From positions 14,012,908 to 14,076,907 of the forward strand of contig CM029378.1 in the NCBI GenBank assembly GCA_017165825.1: a stretch of DNA of 64,000 nt, read 5' to 3'. Positions 33,843 through 45,800 of this stretch are shown here, one piece after another; within the stretch, counting starts at the first letter, position 1, and every line of letters begins with the position of its first letter. Source of the DNA: Hepsetus odoe. Lineage: Eukaryota; Chordata; Actinopteri; Characiformes; Hepsetidae. Both the position numbers and the translations under genes were made by a program. The notes under the pieces were generated by a model, which saw nothing but the letters and a program-made list of their open reading frames with translations, was not told the DNA's origin and did no database searches.

Positions 33843-36800
33843 CTACACAGTGGTTTCATTTTTCCATGGCCCAGTTCTAATGTTACCTGTGGAATCGGAG
33901 CTGTAGGCGTAGTCCTCATGCAGGCTGCCGTTGCGGCTTAGTGTGCCTCTGCGGCTGAGGGTGCCTTTTCTGCTAAGCGTAGCCTGAGAGCAGGGGAGGG
34001 CGGCCCGTGGAGGGGGGATATCCAAGTGCAGCAGGACGTCCTCCTCTTTATCAGTTGTTTTAGCACTGTTGTACATCAAGGAACTTGGGTCAGTATCCTC
34101 TGGCTGACAAGTGCTGGCAAAAGGGTCCGCTTTGGAGCAGCAAAAGCTAGAGAAAGGGTCAGCCTTTGTGCAGCAGGTGTGTCTGCGGCAAGTGTGTCCA
34201 TCGTGGCCATCCAGGTCCAGGTGCACGCTGTGACAGGAGATGCTGTCATGCAAGCTGTGCGAGGCAAGGCCCTCCAAGTGTGGGCTGGGGCTAGGGCAGC
34301 GCAGCTGATTATCTGGATGAGGGCTGTGACAGGACAGCTGGCTGTCCAAGTGTGAAGAATGGCAGGTAAGGGTGTTATCCAGGTGGACACTATGGGGACT
34401 GTCCAGGTGTGAGCTGTGCACACTGCCGTCCATGCTGGTTGAGGCCATGTGGTAGGCATAGTCCCTTAGGCAGGGGCGTGGCCGGTTGAAGGAGCGTGAC
34501 TTAGTCCTGTCTTTCAGGCAGCTCTGCAGAGGCAAGGAAGGCCGGGGAAGTTCATCAGGAAGAGACTGAGGGCGGGAGGAGCCTCCCAGCATGGGAGATG
34601 AGGTGTGCAAAGCAGCACAGCAGGTGCTAGCATGGTTCTGAGCAGAGGGCAAAGAGCCAAGCTTACAGTGAGGTGAAGAAGTGTGAAGGTGAGGGGAGAG
34701 TAAAGGTTTTGCAGGGCAAGGCTGCTCTGCTGGACAGTGGATTTGAGTCTGGCTGTGGGAGGGAGGGGTGTGGCTTTGGATTTGATTGACAGCATTACCT
34801 GTTGCCTCTCCGTTCACCTCCACTTTTGGTTTGGAAGGACAGCAAGCCCACCAGCGGTGCCATACGTCATCCCTTTTCGCACAGTGCTGGATTAGCAGGA
34901 ACAGTCCCAGTGTGACTGAAAATGCACCATACAAGCAGCTGAAGATCATGTCCAGGAAATGACCCTGCGACACAGCCAGTGCACCAAAAGCCCAAGTGGC
35001 CAGTAAGAGGAAAAGGGTGAAGGCAGTGGCCCGTAACTGCGCCTTAAAAGAGTGCTCATTGGCCAACATGGAAGCAGTGATTGCTGTGCAGCCTGAATGG
35101 TCCCCATGTTCTCCGTGCTCTCCGGCATGGCAGTGGCCAATCTCAGCAGTGGCAAGTCGCTGCTGCTCCTCAGTCATGGCCTTCAGTTCATACTTGCGCT
35201 CCGGGTGCCGCTTCAGCTGCACAAACGTGCACAGGAAGTAAATACACATCAACAGGACCAAGAAGGCAGTAGGCCCATAAAAGCCTCCCAGACTGGGTTC
35301 CCATGCCATCCAACAACTGAAAAGAAAGAAATTTCTCTTAGCATTGCAGTACACAGAAAATTATAACTGGAGTAGTAAAGCAGCCTTTACTTTCTTAATA
35401 GCATATAAAGTTGTTTTTTTCTTAACTGAGAGAGACAGTCAAGATCTCAGTCACAGTCATTGGTGCTCTCCTTCATTAAATCTCAGAACACATGGTAATT
35501 AGTATTAGTAATTAAGATATGTTTCTAAGAGTCAATGATGCTTGCAAGGAGTTATTTATGGCCACACTATGATCACAGTGAACACAAGTAAACACAATAT
35601 AAATTATGAAGATAATGGGACAGGGCTGCTAATCAGAAGGAACCAAAAAAAAAAACCCCGAATATTCTAGTAATGTTTAATCCAAACTCACCAATTTCTT
35701 ACATTTCAGTGCCCCAGTCATGAATATCATTTTAAAACAAAGTGCTCAATGTCAATGGAAATGGAAAACAACAGAGGCAGAAAATCAATGTGCGCATGAT
35801 TAAGGCTTAGGTTGTGATGTCTGAACTGGTGAATTGAATACTTACTAAGGGGCATCATCTCTGCTCCCATAGTTGTCCAGGCTAACAGCAGCTGTGACCC
35901 CTACAATAATGAGAGGGACCCCAGCACTGACCAGATAAAATCTGAAAAACAGACAAAAAGAGCAGAATAAAAGAGTACAGTGTGGAAAAGGTGGCATTAT
36001 AACAAATGCGTGCTGGATATAGGTCAATGTAGGAAAGGGGAAAATTAGATTTTTTTTTCTCTAGTCTTCACTTAAAATTTGTCACTGAAATCTTGCCTCC
36101 TATAATGAGTGACAGCACACGAAACCCTGCCTCACTCCCTGACACTGAATGCTGTTGCCCTGGTAACTGCCTGTCACCCCTGCTTTGTCTTTCTCTCCTG
36201 CGGACATCTGTTTCTTGAATCTTACCCCAATACTCTTTTTAAAGTCACCTTTCCTCATTATTATCCATTCATGAGGACAAGAGCACAAATGAAACCTGGT
36301 GAGAAATATGACCATTATTTGTAATGTGTGGTTATAGCTTATAATGAAGCTCAATTCTCAGTTCAGTTGTACTACTAAAACATATTGTAAAATATATAAA
36401 TATACTCATTTCGCATGCTTTTGGCAAATGTGAGGAACAACATTCAGTATATATTATGTATATATTAAGTCATAATTCAGATGTAGAATTTGATCGGTTG
36501 GAAGCATAAGCATCTATGCAGTTTTGACAGATTGTGATGGCAAGATAAATGGGTAGGAGCAGCTCCAAAGCAGGAGGACTTCTGGAAAATTCTTGGAATG
36601 CAGTGGTTAGTGGCTACAAAAATGGTCCAAGAAAGAACAACTGGCAAACCAACGACAGGGTAAACAGCACTCAAGAAAGCTTGTTGGAAGCACATTAGAA
36701 CACATTAACAGAAAAGTTGGCTGGCTATCAAAGAAAGTTGTAAGGACACAGTGCATCACAGCTTGCTGTGTAAGAAGCTGCATATCCGCCGAAAAGTCGG

Positions 36801-39800
36801 AACAGTTTAGGGTGAAAAGAGCTTACATACACTGTTCTTTCCCATTCCACATGTTACTCCATCCAAACGTGCAAATTCAATCAAATAAAGCAGCAAAAAA
36901 TAATCAAAGAGCACAAATGGAATGTTCCATTTATAGTAACCAATAGTCTAATTTTGAATTAATGGTCACATGAGATGTTTGGGCCCACTTTTGAGAGGGG
37001 CTTTTTCGCTGGATTACCTGAAAATGGTGGCTTTAGGGTGAGGCTGTGTAGGTTGATCCCTGCCCTGAGGTGGAGGCGGAGCCTTAGAGACCTCTCTACA
37101 AATATTCCTGGCAGTAAACACCAGCCAAAGCATGGTGGAGAGCGAGGAGTAGTGCAAGAGGATGCCAACCTGGGAGAAGAACACACAAAGACAGTGAACA
37201 CAAATGCAGCCAGGCCGGGCACTGAGGTGAGCGTGTAATCGCAGTGCAGCTCAGTGGTGAGCGGATGGCCTCTTCTGAATGCTAGAGCGCATGCAGAGCC
37301 CTGCTTGCTGAAGGGGAAGAGAGCACCCAGGTGCACTGTTTGGAGTGGTTGAGGTAATCCTCCTCAGACAGCTGGGCTATGCAGGTGTCCTCCTCGCCTC
37401 TGCGAACACAGCATTAAAGCCAGCAAGCCCACCAATCTTACACACGAACACTGGTGGTTGCCAAATGAGGGCAAGAAAGCATAGACTATCATTCAAAAGT
37501 TTGGAATCACTTGAACAACTACACTTTTATTCAATAACCAAAGCACTGCCTGTTGCCTTATGTATTACACTGTTTTGAGCTGCAGGGTCTGAAGACATTT
37601 TTGGGTCAGCACTGGCCAAGAGGTCAGAGACTAGGCCCCATAATTGGAAGGTCTTGGGTCTGAAACTCAGACAAGTAGGTTGCCCTGAGATACCCTTGAG
37701 CAAGGTACCATCCCAGAGCACCAGATATAGCTGCCCCCTGCTACATGGTGTATATGGGTTAAATTCAAAAGCGTTACATTGTTGCTCATGGAGTGTATTT
37801 GCATTTGCAGCATTTAGTAGACGCTCTTATCCAGAGTGACTTCCATGTCCTACTTTTAGGGACAGTCCCCCTGGAGCAGTTCAGGGTAAAGGTTCTTGCT
37901 CAGGGACACAGTGGTGGGAGGTGGGATTCGAACCTGGGACATCTTGATCCATAGGTCCCCTACCACTAGACCATCACCACTCTAGTGCACTCCTGTGTAT
38001 TCACAATGACAAACAGTCACTTTCACTCATGTATTTAAGTTATACTGATGAATGGTAAGGACCATGTGACTTAACTCTCAAAGTTACTTGGCTTTCTCTG
38101 TCAATTAAGAATCACTGACACTGCTGTTCATCATTCTGGAATGAATTTCTAGGACATAGTTAAATAGTCATGTTACAGAGGTGAGCTTATGTAGCTTTAG
38201 GAGTCTGGCCCAAGGTTCATTCTCTGTAAAACCCTGGTCTGCTGGGAGGCATTTCCCTGGACGCATTAGCTGCAATAAATACAAGAAAACAAGAGGAGGT
38301 TACCATTTTCATTTCCATTGAGCACTCACCATATCTCAACATGACATCAATCATTTGAAAATTTGGATAACTGCTAATCATTCACAATCCTGACTGCATT
38401 TTTTACATACTTGTTGAAACATGGTGTGTGTTCAGTGTTCACTAGATTGTGGTTTGTACAGTATAGTGGATAACACCTCTGCCCTTCAATCATTAGAGTG
38501 GACTTTGATTCTCCACCCAGAACATCCATTGTCAGTCCCCCAGTCCAACCATTGTACATTCCCCTGTCTTTCTTTAATCCATAATCAGAACTCCGCATTT
38601 ATGTCCAGTCCAATGCACCACTGCGTAACATAGCCTTAAAGTACCACTGAGCAAGAAACGGTCCCCGACACTGCTCCCTGGATATATGGTGCCCCATTGC
38701 CAATGTGTTTACCTATTTTTGCTTTGCATATCTCATATTTCTTGTGTTTTCATGTTAACTAGACACATGCATACATACATATGCACATACATACAAGATT
38801 AAAAATGATCTGAATGTTCAATTAAAAAAAAAGTTGGGCTCAGCTGTGATTAGCTCCACAAACATATATAATTAGTGCACAACTAACATAAACATGCAAT
38901 CAAATTAGTCTGATTCACTGATCTGCATTACCAGCAGCATACGAAAAAACACAGCTTGCTGTGCGGAAACAATCCCCCAGCCCTAACGCATTACACTCTG
39001 CCTGCTAAGCAGCTCAGGCAGTGGGGGACTGTGTGGCTTGGTAAATGGCAGCAAAACCAATTGAAAAGTCAAATAGGCCGTATGTTAGTGGCTCTGAGCT
39101 CTGAGCAGGGGACACAGGGCATAGATAATGGAGTTGAAGGGAGGCACAGAGCCGTGGTAACGCAAGTGGGGTGGTGCCTCACCACTTGGCAGATGACAGG
39201 GTACTTGATCTGGTTGATGCCTCCTGCAAAAACTCCGAACGTCATGGCTGTGTGGAAGAGGAAGTTCAGGAGCATGTGCCATCCTTTCCTGCTTATTCGA
39301 ATCACACTTAATCGAGAAACAGACAAGAGAGAAGTTAACTCATTAAACCTTTTATCTCATTTAACTCATTTAAACCTAAATGCTCAGTGCATTCTGGTCT
39401 AAATAACATTCAATCAAATTACAAATCAAAAAACTCAAATCCAGTGTTTGTCAAAACACTTACAATACAGCATCTTGTCCGTTTCAAGTGACATTTATTT
39501 CTTTTTTTAAGTTCATGAAAGGTCCTGCTGGATAGACATGATAGACTGGATGCAGAGTTTAATAGTGTAATTAAGTTGATACCAGCCTGGCGCCAAGTTC
39601 AATGTGTTTATAACCTGCATAGTTTTCACTGAGGCCTCAACATAGTTTGGCAGCATACACAGGTTTTCCAAATTCAAAATTATACTTGACTGTAATTTCT
39701 AACCTAAATTCTATTGACTAAATATGATAATTGCAGAACTTGCCCAATCCTGTGGGTGGAATGTGGATAGTTCCTCAGTTTTATAACTTCATAAATTCTA

Positions 39801-42800
39801 GGGCTTACAAGTAATATAGAAGAATACATTATGATAAATCACTGTAGTTTGTACCGTTAATCATGGTTAATCACTTTTGTTTAATTTGATCAAAATATGA
39901 CCCAGAAAATATTTTTTTCAATTGCACAATGTTATAACAATGTAAGTGGACAAAATGAGCTTTATTACCATGTATTCCAGATAGAAAGTAAATTCATTTA
40001 AACTGAAACTCATGGATGGAGGGTAAACTTTGTTTCATCACCATTTTCATGTTATAGTAACATCTGCCTCAGCCAATAACAGTATTTATTACATTTATTA
40101 AATATATAGTGATTGGATGTAGCAACTATGCTACATCTTATTCGGAGCTTTCCACTTCACTGTTGCTGTTTCCACTTCACAGTTTCCCTCGACAACTATC
40201 CACTGCAGCCTGTTGAGTCCTTCAGTGTTAATGTTACCAATATTACTGTTATTGCTGAAATCAGCAATCTGTTCAACCGACCTATCTAATTATACTTAGA
40301 TTTGAAATTTGCATGAATGTTGAAAGATTTTCGATTTGAAATGCAACAATCTGCGCTTCTGTATCATAGCTTCAAGCTGGAAGTAACTATTATTAACATG
40401 TTTTGACATTATTAGCAACTTTGACACCCCTTTTAACATCTAGATTATTAAGTACTGAATAAGTAGAGTCAAACCTTATTGGCAATGTCATTCTTAGTAA
40501 TGTGTTGATGTCTTGTGTTCCTGGATCTCAGCACTGTATTTATCACAAACTAATAAGTGAATAAAAACCCCAAGGTTTGAGGGTTATTTTGGCCTTCAAA
40601 GCACACAGCCATGACTAAATACTACTTGCAGTCCTGGAGCAGAAGCTCAAGAGCTCTCTCAGACCCAGGCTCCAGCACACCAGACTTGGCTTTGTCCCTT
40701 TCAGGGTGGCAGTAGACCCCCATCCTTGCAGCAAATGTTACTCACTGGGCTCAGCTGTGACAGATAGGGCCATGAAACTAAAACATTAGTAATGTGACTC
40801 AGGGAAAAAACTGCACCATGACAGTCTGACCCAAAAAATTGCCCCACTGAGGCTGTCCTCAACGAGTGACTGTGCACGAAGAAAATCGCTCACGTAGCAG
40901 TGAAGAAAATCTCCAGTGATTTAAGCCCTTAAATGTGTACGGTACAAAAAAATCTCTCTTGTGATGAAAATAACTAAAAACGAGGAGTTAATCTTGATAA
41001 GATTGGTTTGTTGTTCTCTATGGTAGATTAACTTGCAATTAGCATGAAGGTTTTGTGATGCACTTACCAAAGTGAAAGTTGAACACATACCTGTGATGTA
41101 TAATGTATGTCATGATCGATATTAGCAGGCAGAGCAGCATAACCGCTGTGCATGCATACACAACTGGGTGCAGGTAGTCTCCTGGATATGGAGGAAAGGA
41201 GAGCACCCTCTTTAAATCCTGCAGAAAATAAATAAGAGGAATAATACAAATCAGTATAAAAATAGGAACACACTTATAGAAAGCCACTGAAAACAGAGAG
41301 AGGCAGAGGATGAGAGGCACAGGGAGAGAGTGGGAGAAAAAAAGATAGAAAGAGTAGGCTTTGTCCATGTGAGGCACAGCACTACACCCACACGCATCAT
41401 TCTATCCCAGTGTGTCTTTCACCCAGCCTGAAGATTTTACTTCATTGTGTAACTGAGAGGCTGGATCCCCTCTGGCATGTAACATCTCTCTTTTTTCTCT
41501 CTTTAACTCCTTCCTCCTTTCTCAAAATATGCCAAAGATACTCCATAAGCATTACAAAAAAGCATTATGAAATTTGGCAATATCACCTTAATATATATCT
41601 CCTACCTTTATGACCACACCTCCTGCTCTTTAACTTTGCACGATTTTTAATACTTTGCACGATGGCAGTTGTCCAAAGAACTATTAGAAAGCAAAACTAT
41701 TGAAAGGGAACTGCTTTGTTCAATGACTCCTTGAAGTTTAAAGGAACACAATGAAATCTGTAGCAGCCACAATGCATCTTAATGTTATCGGCCTTTACTT
41801 AGAAAACAAACTTATAAAAGAACCAATGGACACTTGAATAATGTCCTTAAACAACTGCCCATTGGCATCTATTATAACAGTGCTTTTATCTACGTATTTC
41901 AAGGAATGATAAAATGATTGTCTCTGAAAATAGATCAACTGACACACACAACAAATGGATAAAACAATGGTGTATTGATTTAAGGGGTTAATTACACTTA
42001 TAACTATATGGGAAAGAAATGTATCTTAATGACTCCGGTGGAGTGGGAGGGGTGTATTTATGGTGAGCATATAAACCTTTTCAAGAATTGATTTTGACTT
42101 CTTAGCATGAATAATTGAAGTACAGCACATGAACAGTCAAACTGATGGCAAGTATCAAGTCAACCTCTTGTATTCCCCAAGGCTGGAGCAATGAGGAGAA
42201 GCAACGACATGCTTTAAATCTCAGATAAAGCCACTTGCTATCTCCTGCTATGCACCATCCACCAAATGTTATGCCAACAGCTTCTCACCGCAACACTTTG
42301 GTGACTGTTTGCGTACTCACTTATCTACTTATTGTGAAAACTGTTTCAAAGCAAAAGAAATAAGACACAGACAAAAAATATACTCAAAGAATAAACTATT
42401 GCCCTGTGGCTAAGTGCTCACACATAATTGGTATTGGACCCCCACAATACTTTATTGCAGGGACTGACATGATAGTTAATGGAAACATAGCGTAAGTGTA
42501 GACCATACATCATCTATACGCTACAATGATCCAGAGATAATGATGATGTGTGGCACGTCCTTGTGGCGGCAAAACCACAGCTTAAAGTACAGAGAGGAAG
42601 GCTGTAAAATGAATGTCTTTGTTAGCTGTAGAATAAGCCTGTATTATCTACAGCAGGGTCCTAACAAAAATGTATTTATAATTACATTTCTAAATGATTT
42701 GCATGCCATTTTAAATTTGAACTGAGTAAATCACTAGGTTTGGTTCCAGCAGAAAAGGGAGATACAATGAGTCCAAGGCTAATCAAGTTCTGCCTCTCAG

Positions 42801-45800
42801 CAAAGAAACCATTGTATGTTGTTAGTTGCTTCAATTCCATCCTTCCATCCATCCATCCATCCAAGGGTTTTCTAAACTTTATAAAGCCTTTTTACACTTT
42901 AGCCTTCTCAACACTTGCTCCACAGTCATTTACGAATATTCACTCTTTAAAGAACCATCTATCGAAAGGCTCTTTGAGGATCTAAAAGTGGGTCTTCTGT
43001 GGCACCACTCCAAAGAATTCTGCTTGGCACCTTTATTTGAAGAAGCATAAAATTCCAGAAACATCGAAAGCACTGGAAAGAGTATCCAGGCACTGAATCT
43101 GTTTACCTCTGACATTAGTAACACTAAAGCATTAGTTGTGCCCACATGCCTGAACATGTATGATACAGCAAAGTTTAATATGGAACAGTTGTATATAATG
43201 CAGAAACTCATTTAATGTGCTGTTGTGCAGGACAAAGACTAAAGGAATGAGGAAGACCCACATAAAAAAGAAATCTAAAAAATTAGGTCAAAGTACTGCC
43301 TACCTCCGGTTTGAGCAAAGTGTTTATAAGACATTTTTGCACTAGTGGTAAGACAACATGACTGGCTTTGCAGTGAAAAAGGACCTGCCCTGTGTCCTCC
43401 ACTGGCTGCACAGCCAGCTCCAGTTCTGGCCTGCTCCAGCCAATCAGCATGCATGCAGAAAAAAAGGTCAATGCACAAAGGGTGAAGGCTGAGCTGAAGC
43501 TGTGCAGGGCTCCACCAATGGACTCAAGCAGAGAAAGAAGGTCATCATTCACTCAGTAAGGACAGTAAGCATTCTATGCACTGACCTTGCTTCTGCTTGA
43601 GGAGCCTGCTGCTCTAGGTAATTCAACACCCAGACAAGGGTACAGCTTAGTGAGAAAAATCTAAATAATATAAAATAAAAAGCCTTTGTTTTGAGGTCAC
43701 AAATTCTGAAGATCTGAACCAAAAAAAAGAAGAGAAAACATGATGAAAAGATAAATTTAATTGTTACGAAGGCATCTAGGCATTGTACTGCTCAGCATAA
43801 TTTCAGACCACACTGTGCATAGAACTAAAATAAGAACCTGAGCATAAAATACCCAAATCTTAACAAAGACATTGTTTTAAGGAAACAATGCAGTCAATTT
43901 CAACACATTTACAACTCATCATAATTGCTTTAAAACTATTAGCAGTATTAATTGTGAAAGGCAGAGATACTTAATTTACACTGAAGTCAAAAATGTTCTT
44001 TCTTCTCACTTCAAATGATTTTGCAACAGCAAAGAAACATTGCATGCACTTGTGGAGTTGATGAGAATTACAAAAGAAAAAAAAAATTTAATTATGTGAT
44101 GAAAGTGATGTGCCATCTATACAGTGACAACAGTGAAAATCTCTAAAATGACCTGTGAGGGCGTGTCAGTGGTTTCTGGCATGTATCCCTCACTCTTAAG
44201 AGAAGAATAAATTGACCAATGGTCTTTGCTTTCTAAGTGGTTGCTAACTAATGAGACTCTGGATCAATAACACTAGAAATTTAAGCAGTTAATCATGTCT
44301 AATCTCATCATATAACAATGCGTTGAGATAGTGACAATCTTCCGCATGTGATCAAATGGGGTTATCTTTCACACATCAGGCAAAAAGGATGTTCTTGCCC
44401 CCTTTTTCCATTTGCCTCAGTGAGCATGTTCCACTCTGAGACAAAACTTGGTCGATCATTGTGCTTCAGTGAGCAAGCCCTTCTCTCTGACAGAACATGA
44501 CTGCTTGTATTTGTTTCAGGCGCAGATGCACGTTGGCACAAACACACTCTCACACTCTCCATCTCTCTTTTTCCTCAGACACTTTGACCTTACAGCCTGA
44601 TGTATAACTTATAACTCCTAATATGAACTCCAAAATAATACCATGAGTTCCACTACATTCTTATCCTGCATCAGAAAATGTTAATGGATCATTCAATGCA
44701 GCCCATATTGCACAATTGATTACAGAGCACAAATAAATTTGCATTTGCCAAATTACAAGCACAGAATGGGATTTGTGAAATCCTTTAATATGGTTTGTAA
44801 AAGCCGCATGTTCTCCCAGAGCTGAAAGATGCTGATCCTGATGTCTTTTGTGATCTGAGGCTGCACTAATTATTCCTAGACCTATGCTGCTTAATCTGCA
44901 GCTCAGAAGAATGTAATGCGGAATATGATTAAAAGGAATTATTTCAAATCATTTGCTTCATGCTTATTTTCCTAGAAAAAGAAATAGAATATAAATACTA
45001 TCATCTGAGGGATGCATTTGCATTATTATAAAGTGTTAATGTTTTACCATTTTTAGAGCATCCAATGTAATAAAGTTAGAATCTATAAGACAACGGTTTC
45101 TTATTTTATCTAAATCTAATGCTCCAGCCACCAACTCATATGTCAGCTAAAGGCTGACAAATATACACTGCTATAATATACACTGGGATACAGTTGGTCA
45201 ATTTTGCCATGTTGTCATATTTCTGTAATAGTACAACTGCTCATGATGCCCTAAATTCTATTATGACTGTGTCATTTCAACCTAACTCACGCAGCCCAAG
45301 TAATGATAATAAAACTTTTTTTATCTATTAAATTGAGATATGCTCCATACATCTTTACAGTTAAATATAATTTCTTTTTATTTCTGGCCCTAGAAGCTAA
45401 ATTTTTTTAATTTTTTAAAGGCTTTGTATTAATTTCAATATTATATAAGATATAGTTCAACCTTTTCATTAGCCTGCATACTCTGGCTTGGAAAAGCAGC
45501 TCAGATTAATGAATGAATGAGTCAATGAATGAATGGATGAACTAGTGAGTGAGTGAGTGAATGAATGAGTCAATGAATGAATGGTTGAATGAGTGAGTGA
45601 GTGAGTGAGTGAATGAATTAATGAGTGAATGAATGAATGAGTCAATGAATGAATGGATCAATGAGTGAGTGAGTGAATGAATTAATGAGTGAGTGAGTGA
45701 ATGAATGAGTCAATGAATGAATGGATGAGTAAGTGAGTGAGTGAGTGAGTAAATGAATGAGTGAGTGAATGAATTAGTCAATGAATGAATGGATGAATGA

